Shown here piece after piece: positions 22,992 through 33,909 of a DNA stretch of 64,000 nt (its first letter is position 1; the number at the start of each line of letters is the position of its first letter). Both the position numbers and the translations under genes were made by a program. The stretch is from the NCBI GenBank assembly GCA_009829735.1, contig CM020619.1, positions 8,794,375 through 8,858,374 on the forward strand, read 5' to 3'. The notes under the pieces were generated by a model. That model worked only from the letters and a program-made list of their open reading frames with translations, ran no database searches and had not been told where the DNA came from. This DNA comes from Pyropia yezoensis (taxonomy: Eukaryota; Rhodophyta; Bangiophyceae; Bangiales; Bangiaceae).

Positions 22992-23289
22992 GAGGCGGAC
23001 GCGTCCGCGGTCTGAGGTGGGGGAAGGGGCGGGAGACCCGCCAGAGAGCGACCCGCATGCCGCCCGCGCGGGGGCGATGGCGATCGAGCTGGCGGCGCAT
23101 GCGGTGGGCACGGCCCTGCTGGGTCCTTGGCGGCGGCGGCTTTGGCGGCGGCGGCATTGTCGCTGCCGCCGCCACGTGTCGCAGCACCCCCCCCCCCCGC
23201 CGCTGCTCCCGCTGGGCGGCTACCGCTTTGCCGCCGCGGCGGCGGCGGCGGCGTCGGCGGCGGGCGCGGGCGCCCACCTCGCGGACGTC

Positions 23290-23880
23290 GCCCCCCCCCC
23301 CCCCTAGCCGCCCCCACCGGCCGGCCCCGTCGGCGTCGCCCAGGCGGCCGTGCCGCCAAGGCGGCGGCGGTGGGGGCGGCTCCCCCCTGCCCGCCCACAC
23401 CTCGACGGCCATCGGCGTCGTAGAGCGCACGCGGAGGACGCGGCTGACGGAGATGGGGCCCTGCCCCACCCCCCGCCACGCCCCCCCCGCGCCGATGGGC
23501 ACCGCCGACGCTTTGGCGGGGAAGGCGTGGTCCGCGATAGACGTTGCCGACCAGGCGCGGAGGCGGCAGACGGCGGCCTCGTCGTCGGCGCCCAGCCGCG
23601 GCTGCTGCGCGCCAAACACCTCGGCGGCTGGCAGCGGGCTGCCGTCGTCGCCGCCGCCGCCCGCAGCGCCGCTGCCACCGCCGCCGCCGCCGCTGCCGGC
23701 GGCCGACGCCTCCCCCGGCCACCTCGTAAACGGCGTGAGCGCCACATGCGCGGCGGCGGGAAGCATCCGCCGCCCCCCCGACGGGTGCCATCCCTCCACC
23801 ACCCGCCCGCGACGAGGAGCACGTCCCCCACTGCCACCGCCGGCAGCGGCACGGCGGGGTGGCAGAGGGAGCGCTACAGC
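23290..23880 (-). CDS. unidentified coding segment (partial, frame not continuous)
   Basis: Strong GC3 coding signal is seen on the minus strand. About 23860-23805 reads LPAVAVGDVLLVAGG. In a neighbouring frame 23800-23390 reads VVEGWHPSGGRRMLPAAAHV, then TPFTRWPG, a Gly/Ala linker, EVFGAQQPRLGADDEAAVCR and PISVSRVLRVRSTTPMAVEV. The frame step lies at a GGGCGGG run near 23805, so it is a one-base indel (mutation or assembly) rather than a splice. A stop or acceptor-like TGTAG at about 23878 suggests an exon start. I recognise no family. The nearby plus-strand frames over the same DNA are less biased. Confidence 0.35.
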
Positions 23881-24715
23881 TGCTCCGGCCGGTCCCCCGC
23901 GGAGGGCGAGTCGTCGCCGGCCGTCGTCGACGGCGCGCGCGCCGACGAGGTGACGGCGAAAACGGTGGATGCGGTGCCGACCGAAGGCGTGCCGCGGCCC
24001 ACCGTCGCCGGCGTCGGCCGCTGCCCACATCGCGCCGGGGGTGGCGGTTGCCGCGCCGATGGGGGCGCCGCCGCCGCCGCGGCCACCGCCGCCGCCGCCG
24101 CCGCCGGCCGCCACCGCCGCGACGCCGCAGCACGCGGAGCAGTCGGGGGGGGGGCGGCCTCTGCGCACGCGGCGAGCGACGCGGCCGGGGCGGCGGCCTC
24201 AGGGTCTGCGTTGGCGGGAAGAGGGGGGGGGGGCGGGAGGGGGGGTGCCACTGCAGCCGCCGGCATCATCCCCGCCGCCCGTCGGGGATGCCGCGGCCGC
24301 CTCAAGTAGTTTAGGGCACGCCCGCCCGCGGGGGCGCCCGCGCCGTCCCCGCCGTTGGCCCCGTCGTTGCCGCCGCCACCGCCGCAGCCGTCGCGAGTGG
24401 AACGGGCGCCGCGGGCGCGGCAGCCGGTCCGCCCGCTGTTGCGGCGGTCACAGCCGCGGCGGCGGCGGTCGCCGGCTCGGCCACTGCGGGCGCGACGGCC
24501 GTCCCGCCCGCCTTGGCCGCCGGGTGACCGTCGTGGCCGCCGCCGCCGCTGGCGGCGTCGACGGTCGGACGCCGCCGCGGCGGCGGCAGCGATGCGGTCT
24601 CCGGGGCGCGTTGCCGGCGGCGCGCCGCAGGTGGCGGAGGCACAGCCGGTGAGCGCGGCGCTTCTGGGCCTTAAGCAATGGCGGCCGCGGGGGCGGCGGC
24701 AGTGCCGGCCCCAGT

Positions 24716-25380
24716 CGGCGGACCCCCACGCGGTGCGCATCATCCGACAGCTGCTGGTGTTTGACCCCCGCGCCCGCGTATCGGCAGCAGAGCTGCTCGA
24801 CGACCCTTGGTTTGCCGAGTACCGTGCTGATGATGTCGGGCGGAAGGCGTACATACATGCCGTCCGGCTCGCGGGCGGAATTCGAGTTGAAGAGCTACAT
24901 GCACGATACGGAGCAGATGCGGTGGCTCTTCCTCAAGGAGATGGCCGTCTACCACCCGACGCAGGCGCACGTCATCCTTCGCTCTCTGCCCCAGACGGTG
25001 GATGTGGAGGAGGCGGCGCCGGCGGCCCCTTCGGCGGCGGGAGGGGGCGCCGCCAACGCCGCCGCCGCCGCCGAGCCACCTGCCGAGCCGTCCCTCGAGT
25101 ACGCCGTTCCATCTGAGGCGGCGCGCTTCCGTGCAACCATGCTGGCGGTGCAAAGCGGCGCGGAGCCGCCTCCCGCGTGGACTTCCCTCCCCACCCAAAC
25201 AATGCACGGCATGGTTGGCGGCGCAGTCGGTCCGCTGCTCGACAACCACAACCTGGCCGCGCGGGCGAGGGGGCAGGCCGTGGCGGCAAAGGTGGTGACG
25301 GAGGCGGCGGCGGCGGGGGCAGGGGCCCCCACCGCCACGGAAGGGGGTGGGGGTGGGGGGTGGAGGTCGTTTGCTGTGGC
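24716..25380 (+). CDS. protein kinase C-lobe end plus C-terminal tail (partial or broken)
   Basis: After an acceptor-like GGCCCCAG, the frame reads ADPHAVRIIRQLLVFDPRAR and then VSAAELLDDPWFAEY. This is the typical subdomain XI of a eukaryotic Ser/Thr kinase (LLxxDPxxRxSAxELLxHPWF). Around 24838-24865 the coding signal moves to the next frame, giving SRAEFELKSYMHDTEQMRWL and FLKEMAVYHPTQAHVILRSL. An Ala/Gly-rich tail runs to about 25400. The step lies at a GGGCGG run and could be an indel or a very small intron. I searched 22-24.7 kb for HRDLK and DFG motifs and found none. Either the catalytic exons lie beyond a long intron or this is a gene fragment. Confidence 0.5.
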
Positions 25381-25528
25381 GTCTAGTGGTGCCCTGATGA
25401 GGGGAGGGGGCAATCGCAGGTGGGGGGGTGTATCCGTAGGAGGACACACCGCCAGACGCGAGCGGGCACGGAACCGAGGAAAGGGCGGGACGCGGACGGT
25501 GTATCGCGACGGGCGACGAGGAGGGAGG

Positions 25529-28210
25529 ATCGTCCAGTTCACCCAAATCCCCGTCGAAACCCCGTCGAGGCCCATCGAGGCCCGTCGACCCATCGAATGG
25601 CGGTTTCGACGGGCGATTCCAGCCCGTCGAGATCCCCATCGAATGGCCATTCTCGACGGGGCCCCCGTCCGAAGGCCCCCGACTGCTCGATGGGCTTTTG
25701 GCTCGAGAAGCCCCCCGTCCGCCGTCCCCCTCTCAGAATTCGACAAAAACCGCGCGACCCCGACCTCGTACAGCCGCGCTCTGATTTGGACGGATTGGTC
25801 GGGCTGCTGGGGAAGAATGCCTGAATGCCTGAAGGGCTTGAAGAAGCCTTGAATTCTCTTGAAAATGGGGGCGCGGGCGCGCCGCCGACTGACTTGAACC
25901 GCTGCGTTTCAGCCGTTGATTCATGTGTTTAGAGCACTTAGCCGTTAGTCAACTACTTCCAAGTACATTGTTAGAGAGTCAACATCTGCTTAAGCCATGC
26001 GACCCAGTCTTTTACACAAGTCGAGTCAAGTCACGAACGAAGTCCGAAGGGAGCCCACTCTCGCACAAGAAACGTGGCTCACGGAGCTTTCTACAGCACG
26101 GGCTTCGACCCCGCTTGGGTGCCAGGAACGGTCTCACAGCCTCGTGCACCCCTTACCTGTCCTACGAGCGGACTCTACCGCGGAGACGGCGGCGACTTAG
26201 AGTTCACCGGCAGCGTCGGCGTGTGCTTCACGGCACGCTGGACAGTTGCCTATCATCAGCCGGCACATATGGCAAGCGCTCCCGGTCGGCGTCCACGACT
26301 ACACGCACCCCCCCCCGCCCTCTCCCGTCCATCACCCACCCCTACTCTCCCGCCTCCGAGGGTACCTGCCAGACATGGTCATCCTCTTTACTTTGAGAGT
26401 CAGCAGTTGCCAAGAACACGGCAGCGCGTACACCCGACGGCCACAGCACCCTGGATTACGCCTGAAGTTTCATCATCGTGACGGCCGCCCAGTCATCTCA
26501 CTCGTCACAGAGAGGGTCAAGATGGATGCAAGTGAGCGCCACGCGTCTTGTTACATTCGCAAGGGCAGGGTCGTGTGAGCGCGAGGGCGGCGCGGCGAGA
26601 AGGGGGTACAAAGCGGGTGAGGCAAACTGGACAACCGACAGGGGGTGACAGCTGGTTGCACCAGCAGCATCAGGTGGCTGCCGCGGCCACCATCCGAGGA
26701 AGTTGCCGTTGCCCCAGACACTCTCAGTCGGAAGCGATAGTCTGTGCGAACATGGTTGCGGATGCAGGACAGTGCGCAGCGTGGCAGGTCATGTGAGGGG
26801 CGCGGAGGGTGGTGGAAAGGACTGGAGAGAGATACGTTTGCAAACTGTTTCGCGCCAACCGTGTCCATCTCCCTCGTTGCTACGACGATTCGGAGTGCGC
26901 CGCGGCGTTCAGCCGCTGCAATCGCATTCGCATAGTTCGTCGCGGCGGTTGTCCAGGGGTAGGTTTGGCAGTGAGAGGACGCCATGAGACGAGCGCGGTT
27001 GCAAATGCGCACGCGGCATATTCCCATGCGACGCCAAGTGAGAGGACAAGGTGTGCCTCGCCATGTCTTATTGCGATGCCCTCTCGGGTCGCCCTGCTGT
27101 ACTGTATTGTGTCCGCTCATTTGCGACTAACACCTGCGACGCACTCCGGGACCAGCCGAGACGTGGGCTACAACGGCAAGACCAAATCCAACTATCGGCG
27201 CAACTGCTGCATTTCGGGCTCCGCGATAGCGACTTCGATGACACGGTGACCCGTTCTGCGGCCTGTATTTCTCTTGAAACTCAACATACGAGGCCGCCAC
27301 CGTCCGGATCGTGCGCAAGCCGCGGCTGATGCGACACCATAAACGCTTGAATTTCTTGAGAACCGGCCTTTTCCTTCGATTTTTGCGATTTTGACACACA
27401 CCGTCGTGTGCGTCGTCGCGTCGTGCTCCTTCAGTGCGGAGATCACGTGCATTTGATTGGACGTGGTCGTCGAATGTGGGTATGTCGTGTAAGCAAGGAT
27501 CGCGAGGCCAGCAAAATCGAGCCGCCCCAGGCCTGGAAGACGCGTCTTCTCACACTCGTCAAGCCGCACTGCGCTGAAGCCGGCGGCGCGCTGGTGCAGC
27601 TGCTGCCATGGCTTCGAGATACAATGTGGCCGAGCATGCACACGGAGGCTGTACTGCTGCACGGCTTTGTAACGGGGAATGTGCGTTGATGTGTAGTCCG
27701 AGAGGTACACAACTGACAAGTGCTTTTTAACAACGTTAGACTATAAGCACTGTGCTGGTCTCCGCTTTGCAAGCGCGCGAGAGCTCGGCAGTAGTGGTTA
27801 GTGCACTTGAATTGAAGCTTGAGTGCATGAGAACGTACCGGTTCGACACAGACTCAATGCACGTTTTACATATTCTTTATTTTTTCAGGCGATTACACAA
27901 ATTCATCCATTGGTCTGTACGATACTGTCAGCTTTGTGATCATCCAACGAGAGCTGAAGAAGGTTGCGTGACGCTCCAGCAGGTGGCCGACTCACACGAC
28001 AAATCGTTCTTGTCACCAGAAACGTCATCTTTTGGGACGAATATCTCGAGGTTTTGTTTGATGGGGAGTCCCCGTCGAGCCCCATCGAACGTTTCCCCGT
28101 CGAGTCCCCATCGAGCTTCCATCGAAAGGCGCGTTCGACGGGGCTTCCGAGGCCCGTCTAGACCCCGTCGAAACCGGGGGTTCGACGGGGATTCGGGTGA
28201 ACGAGACGAT
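25529..28210. mobile_element. 2.7 kb element with 30-bp terminal inverted repeats and CCC(G/A)TCGA subterminal repeats
   Basis: The first 30 bases (25529-25558, starting ATCGTCCAGTTCACCC) match the reverse complement of the last 30 (28181-28210) at 27 of 30 positions. Just inside each end (about 25550-25700 and 28055-28180) the octamer CCCGTCGA or CCCATCGA recurs about ten times in both orientations, a pattern known for subterminal transposase-binding arrays in plant-type DNA transposons. The interior has lower GC than the flanks. It carries several modest frames but no transposase I recognise, so it is probably non-autonomous or heavily decayed. No target-site duplication is obvious. A degenerate tRNA-like stretch (GGTTCAAGTC B-box on the minus strand) lies at about 25885-25970. 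Confidence 0.6.
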
Positions 28211-29247
28211 GGCGGTGGCGGTAGTTACTGAAGAATACTGTGGCGAATATTCATGAACTTTGGTTGGCTGCAGAACAGCGCAAGGAACTTCAGGCTGAAC
28301 GAATTTATTTGGGGAATGTGCTGAATTTGTAGGCTGTACCGTGCATCGCGTACCTGGCCCACCGATAGGCATGCTCTATAGACCGGCGGGGAGTGGTGGG
28401 GGGGGAAGCGGGGGCGAATGCCATCAAACGACGGCTGTATGAGTCGTGGGGCTGGTGGCGGCGGCGTCGGGGTGCCGCCGCGGTGTAGGCCCGCCGCGGC
28501 CGCTCCGCGCCGGCGAGGGGGGCGGGGATATGCGGTGCCCGCGGGGGGGGAGTTGCTGCACCAGCAAGGCGGGCGCGTACCCCGCGTCCCCGCCCTCCCA
28601 ACGGCAGTGCGGAGGTGGGCTACCGCCGACTGGCGGGCGGACGCTGCCTCTGCTGCCCTCCTTTTCTCCCTGACACTGCTAGGCCCGCCGTCGCTGCAAT
28701 CCCCCATGCCCCGGCCGCTGCCGCCCGACGCCCTTCCGCACGGCCGCCGCGCACCGGCTTCGGCTGTGGGAGGTTTAGCTCCCCGCGGACAGAGCTACAG
28801 GCGGCGGCAGCGGTCGTGCTCTTTGTGCCGCAGCCGGACCCGCCGCCGCCAGCGGCACTCCCCACCGCCCGCTGCACCGACGGCCGGCGCGCCACTGCCG
28901 TCGGCGGCCGGTGCTGGCACCTCCGCCTCGGGTGGACGGCTGTCGCGCCGGGCGCGTCGGTGCCCAACGCGGCGGCGTGCCCTGCTGCTCCGCCCGCTCT
29001 ACCGGCGTCACGTTTTTGGACTGCCGTCGAGGCCTGCGGGGCCGCGTGTAGGTCGCGCGCCGGCCAGAGGCACCGGACAGCGACAAACTCACCGACCGCC
29101 GCGTGTCTGGCCACGCCCTAGCCGTTTTATCCACGCGCGAGCCGCCAGGGGGGCGCGGCGCCGCCGTTGCGGCGGCGGTGAATGAGGTGCGGGGGTGGGC
29201 TCGGCTCCAGAGTGCGGCGGCATGGTAAAGAGGAGGGCAAAGGAGGG
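28211..29247. other. GC-rich intergenic region
   Basis: A balanced-GC start (28211-28330) is followed by GC-rich DNA with long frames on both strands. A plus frame at about 28780-29100 has some coding-like bias (TELQAAAAVVLFVPQPDPPP) but no family. Not enough for a gene call. Confidence 0.35.
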
Positions 29248-29716
29248 TGTGGCAAAAACCACTTACACACACGGCACCTAAGTTGGGGCGGTGTACAAGG
29301 GCTGCCTCCCGTGTCGGGGGAACCGGAAGAAGTGCAAGTCGCACACACTCTGTCCCTGTTGTGGGGCAAACCCCCCACTGACAAACAAGAGGATGGTGTG
29401 TGGTCCAACAGTTTCTTGGTCGGGACGGGGACGCAGGGCCAAGCCCCGCTGTCCCTCCCCTTATCCCCCCAGGGTCCCCTCAGAATCTCGCCACTCAGAA
29501 TCTCCCACCCCAGCACCTGCCCACCGGGCCACACGAAAATTCAAGACGATAAATGCAGAAAACCCTCAAATCCAAGTTGGATTTACTACTAAGCTCACTA
29601 TCCCAAACTTAGGGAATACGGACCCAAATGCAGGGGGAGGAACGGATCAGGCTAGTGGCCTGCCGCCCCTTGCATGGCACGTGTTGCCCCCGTACCTGGG
29701 GGTCAATACTGCCACA
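29248..29716 (+). repeat. 469-bp LTR, left copy
   Basis: It begins TGTGGCAAAAACC and ends CTGCCACA, so it has the TG...CA ends and short terminal inverted repeat (TGTGGCA/TGCCACA) of an LTR. It is followed directly by the integrase zinc-finger region. Confidence 0.85.
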
Positions 29717-31047
29717 CATCCCTCAAGGACAGTATCCTTGAGAGGGAGCATAACGCACCCACAGGTGGACACCTGGGGTCTAGTAAACTGTACCAGACCC
29801 TGAGGACCAGGTACTACTGGCCGTCCATGGTGGTGGACATCTACAGTTGGGTGGCTGCCTGCGTAAGTTGTGCACAGAACCGTCTGATGGAACGGCGGCC
29901 TAGTACGGCTATGCTATTGTTCCCGGCCAAGGAGCCCTTTGCCACGTTGGCGATGGACATCCTTGGGCCACTGCCAGTGACCGAGGAGGGCAACCAGTAC
30001 CTCCTGGTTATCTGTGACCGCTTCACGAAACTTACGCGAGCGATCCCACTGGCAGAGATCACGGCCATGTCGGTCGTGTCAGCCTTCCTAGATCACTGGG
30101 TTGCCGCGTATGGCATTCCGGATAGTACACTATCGGACAATGGACCGCAATTTGCGTCTGTACTGTTTCAGGGAGTGCTGGATATGTTGGGGGTGCGGGC
30201 AAACTATGCTACCCCCTACCACCCACAATCTAATGGGCAGGTGGAGCGCTTCAACAAAACTATTGTTAGGCAGCTGCGCCACTATGTGAGTGAGCACGTG
30301 AAAACGTGGGACCAATACATTTCTATTCTTACCACTGCCTACAATTCGCAGGTTCACTCATCTACCGGGGAAGTACCCCTCGCTTTTGTGACCCCCCGTC
30401 GCGTGCGGTCTATTGCCGTGCGGCGGCCGCTCCCAACTAGGGAGGATGGTGGCAGGACGCCTACTCCTACTGAGAGTAAGGCGGAGTTCGCTGCTAGGCT
30501 TGAAAACCTCATCCCTAAAGTCAGGGCTGAGATGGACAAAGCACAAAAGCGCTACAAGCGTACCTTTGATAAAATGGTGCGCAACGCCAAGCATGTCCCC
30601 GAGCAGGGTGACTGGGTATTGGTCCACTCACACACCCCAACTGGGGGTAAGTTGGTCTTCCAGACGAAGGGGCCCTACCAGGTCCTTCGTACTGATGGGC
30701 GGCGCTTCACCATCGAAAGTGACGATGGGGTCCGCACAGTGAACGGACAGGACGTGGTCAAAGTTGCACCACCGCCTGCAGGCGACCCAGCTTGGGCGCG
30801 TGCGTTGGAAGCGTGGCGCCTCCCCTCACTGCCTGCGGCCAAACAGGGCCCGCAGGAGTACGTGTTCGATAAGTTCATCGACCACGGCTGGGATAAGGAC
30901 ACTGACCGCCTCATGTTGAGGGTGCGTTGGTTCGGCTACAAAGCCAAGGATGATACGTGGGAGTATGTGGAGGACCTTCCCGCTGAGAAGGTCCGGGCGT
31001 ACTGTGCCCGGAATGAGATAGACCCTAACAGCCCTCCCTCAACGTGA
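29717..31047 (+). other. chromovirus integrase and chromodomain region
   Basis: Part of the Ty3/Gypsy element. In order there is an HHCC zinc-binding region (GGHLG to CVSCAQNR), then the integrase core with the DDE set: Asp in LAMDILGP, Asp in LSDNGPQFAS and Glu in SNGQVERFNK. A GPY-like segment (VFQTKGPYQVL) follows, then a C-terminal chromodomain (LMLRVRWFGYKAKDDTWEYV). Chromodomain integrases direct insertion toward marked chromatin. The frame in this part is open to 31047. Confidence 0.9.
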
Positions 31048-31099
31048 GGGAAGGCCGCGCAACAGTGCCAAGAGAGTGCTTCAAGTCGAAGTGGTACGC

Positions 31100-33280
31100 A
31101 GAGTGGCTTTTAACTACAGCCCTAACCCTCACACTCTCGCAACAAAGGCAGCTGCCAACTAGGCATGCATGCTAGACTCTCCAACCCCACGGCCCTCGCC
31201 CTCACGTGGAGGCGAGCGGCGAGACCCCCGGCGATAACGCTCCCCACCAGTCGGAGGGGCCGGCGGCTCCAAGTCGGACCCGTCGCGCCCCTCACGGTCG
31301 CGCAAGTGGCGACGACCGCGGCTGCTCTTCTGCTTAGTCTTGCGCGCAAGTTGGCGACGCAAACGCCGGACCGACTCCGACCCTGACGGAGTCGAGGACT
31401 CCGAGACGGAGTAAGACAACTCGTCTTCCGACACGGAGGGAGAGCGCCGCGAGCGTCGGCGACGACGGCGAGGAGGCGAGTATGCCCGGCTCGCACGACG
31501 TTTGCCACGCCCAAGTGGGGCTGGATGGGGGATAATAGCCCCAATGCGAGCCAACTGGGCCGTCATAAACTCCGCCACCTACTCGCAACTCGCGGTCGCC
31601 TCTGCAGTACGAACGCGCTCCTCAAGTTGAGGAGTCTCGGAAGTTTGAAGGGTTGCGGTCGACGCGGCCAACCAGGAAATGGTGCGCACCAACGTGGTGA
31701 TCATCATCTCTGAGGTTAGAGGCGTGGGCGGTAACACCAACTTGCGGTATACCGTCAGGAGGGTGGCCCCCAAGTTGGGGGACACCGGGGTGGACGACTC
31801 AACGGCCACGCTAATTGGGATGTCCCCGTGCGGCTGGTAGGGGACAGGAGGAAGCGGAGGGGCACGCCGAGGTGGCGGGACCCGGGTGTAACTGCGACCC
31901 CGACTTGGGGCCCCCGCAGTGGGTTGAGTCATATGGTCATCATGTGAGGGCACGGCCATAACTATGGCCTTGTCCGAGGGTGGCGCAGTGTGGCGATCCA
32001 CCCCCGGGGCATACGGGTAGTCCCCGATGCCCAACCCCTCTCGTAGGACCACACGGCCGTCATGAAGTTCACGAGCGACCCATATGAACTGGCGAAGTGC
32101 GCCATCGTCCTTGGGCCCACGAGTGGGGCGGCGCAACTTGTGCTCGATGCTCTCCCACTCGATAAACTTGTGGAGGCGGAGCATCTCCTCAAGTAGAGTG
32201 AGTTGTCCTGATGAGCACCCCTCAGCAACTAGCTGAGGGGTGAGCTGTTCCAAACCTTGGATAAGCCGGAGGGGGAGATGCCAGAGCATCCCCCGCCGCT
32301 GAACACAAGACACCCAGGTCGACATGACCTCGAGGAGCCACTGGGTGGCCAACATGGCCCACACCAGGTGATCAGGGCCAGTTGTCAACATAACGGAACC
32401 AAAGTGGTCAAGCAACCGTGGCAGCAACGCCGGGAACCCATAGGGGATCTCAACTTGAGGCCACCACTCGGGCTTCTTCGGATATTACTGCTCCTTACTG
32501 GCAGCAGACTGCTGAGGAAACTCAAGTTGAGCCGAGGTCACCAAGTAGGGACCTCGCCGGAAGTCCTTCTCCATCCGCACATCAAAGTGATGAGTGTGCG
32601 GATCGGCCTCGTGAAGGTACGGGGGGCGAGTTGCCACCGCGTCCCAAGTAAAGGTCGGAAAGTCGCCGGGACCCGGGATAGTTCCCCCGCGGTCCACCAT
32701 GGCCTTGGCCCGCTGTACGTCTTCGACCTCCTCGTCGTCCAGGAAGGCAAACTGGTCCGTCCTGAAGCCGGCAGAAAACCCGACCCTACGGGGATACTTC
32801 TCCCGTAGGCGGTCCCATACCCGACCCATCGCTGTGCCAAGTCGGCCACAGCGAAGAACAGTCAACCCCTCCTCATATAGAGGCCAACCGGGGTAAAACC
32901 ACCGCCCCAAGGCCTCACGCGGGACAACTTGTCCCGCCTCCGGGGGAGATCCCGCCGTCAACCCAAAGCCGGATGACGCGGGAGTCCCATCCCCCGGAGC
33001 GATCGTGGAGCCCCCGCCGGAAGTCCCGGCGGGCGCTGCACCGTAGGAGGTGTCCTCCATACGTTCGTCGAGAGAGTCCGTCTCCACCCCCGGGGTCGCC
33101 ATGGCTCTCCCCAAGTTGGGGAGAGACGCCCTGGCTACAGCGGCACGAGACCCGCCTCGAGTTGAGGGGGACTCGGATCGTGGGTAGACGGGTGGCCTCC
33201 CCAGCGTGGGGCGGCCCAGTGGAGGGTGAAGGGGAGGTGGTGGTGATGGTGAAGTGCGAACCGGGGAGAGCAAGCTGCCG
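31100..33280 (-). other. gag-like region of the chromovirus
   Basis: Minus-strand frames between the right LTR and the middle of the element encode a Pro-rich start, a helical middle (ALGRWFYPGWPLYEEGLTVL, LREKYPRRVGFSAGF) and an Arg/Ser-rich basic end, as expected for a Gag with a nucleic-acid-binding tail. The assignment is by position and composition, not by a named domain. Confidence 0.5.
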
Positions 33281-33440
33281 AGTGGGCAAGCTTGAGGAGA
33301 AAGGCGGTCAACGTGACCGCCTCCACATCCGCGTTACGTACTCAAGGGGGGACAGCAAGTCGCGCCCCCAACGCCCAGACGTGCGTTTACGCACCCCCTC
33401 ACAGGGCCGACCGGGTCGGTCGGAACTGAGGAGAGGGGAG

Positions 33441-33909
33441 TGTGGCAGTATTGACCCCCAGGTACGGGGGCAACACGTGCCATGCAAGGGGCGGCAGGCC
33501 ACTAGCCTGATCCGTTCCTCCCCCTGCATTTGGGTCCGTATTCCCTAAGTTTGGGATAGTTAGCTTAGTAGTAAATCCAACTTGGATTTGAGGGTTTTCT
33601 GCATTTATCGTCTTGAATTTTCGTGTGGCCCGGTGGGCAGGTGCTGGGGTGGGAGATTCTGAGTGGCGAGATTCTGAGGGGACCCTGGGGGGATAAGGGG
33701 AGGGACAGCGGGGCTTGGCCCTGCGTCCCCGTCCCGACCAAGAAACTGTTGGACCACACACCATCCTCTTGTTTGTCAGTGGGGGGTTTGCCCCACAACA
33801 GGGACAGAGTGTGTGCGACTTGCACTTCTTCCGGTTCCCCCGACACGGGAGGCAGCCCTTGTACACCGCCCCAATTTAGGTGCCGTGTGTGTAAGTGGTT
33901 TTTGCCACA
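33441..33909 (-). repeat. 469-bp LTR, right copy (inverted relative to the left copy)
   Basis: It is the reverse complement of 29248-29716 with the same length and only a couple of visible differences. Confidence 0.85.

Larger units (their letters stand above)
20641..23289. other. G/C homopolymer-rich region with many shadow frames
   Basis: C runs near 20777-20796, 21191-21208 and 21917-21950 and G runs near 20941-20960, 21295 and 21430-21445 dominate. Long Pro/Arg/Gly frames exist on both strands, including a minus frame over 20808-23111, without any domain. A lower-GC island at 22262-22430 is non-coding as far as I can see. Confidence 0.4.
29248..33909. mobile_element. Ty3/Gypsy chromovirus LTR retrotransposon, young, incomplete and rearranged
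   Basis: The element is bounded by two copies of a 469-bp LTR in opposite orientation. Its recognisable parts are a gag-like region on the minus strand (about 31.1-33.3 kb), next to the right LTR, and the end of pol on the plus strand (integrase plus chromodomain, to 31047), next to the left LTR. I see no reverse transcriptase or protease. The two LTR copies differ at only a couple of positions by eye, so insertion and rearrangement are recent. It looks broken, with at least one large rearrangement. No matching target duplication was found at the outer ends. Confidence 0.85.

Noticed and set aside
20808-23111. 767-codon minus-strand frame, and similar long frames at 8929-10104, 11682-13064 and 41592-44069
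   Set aside because: These are Pro/Arg/Gly/Ala-rich frames over G/C runs with equally long frames on the other strand and no domain. They are expected from extreme GC content.
25885-25970. Functional tRNA gene on the minus strand
   Set aside because: A B-box-like GGTTCAAGTC is present but the T-stem and anticodon stem do not pair, so at most it is a decayed tRNA-like sequence.
31159-33273. Host genes on the minus strand at 31-33 kb
   Set aside because: Position just inside a 469-bp LTR, and the basic Arg/Ser tail, fit a retroelement gag-like region better than host genes.
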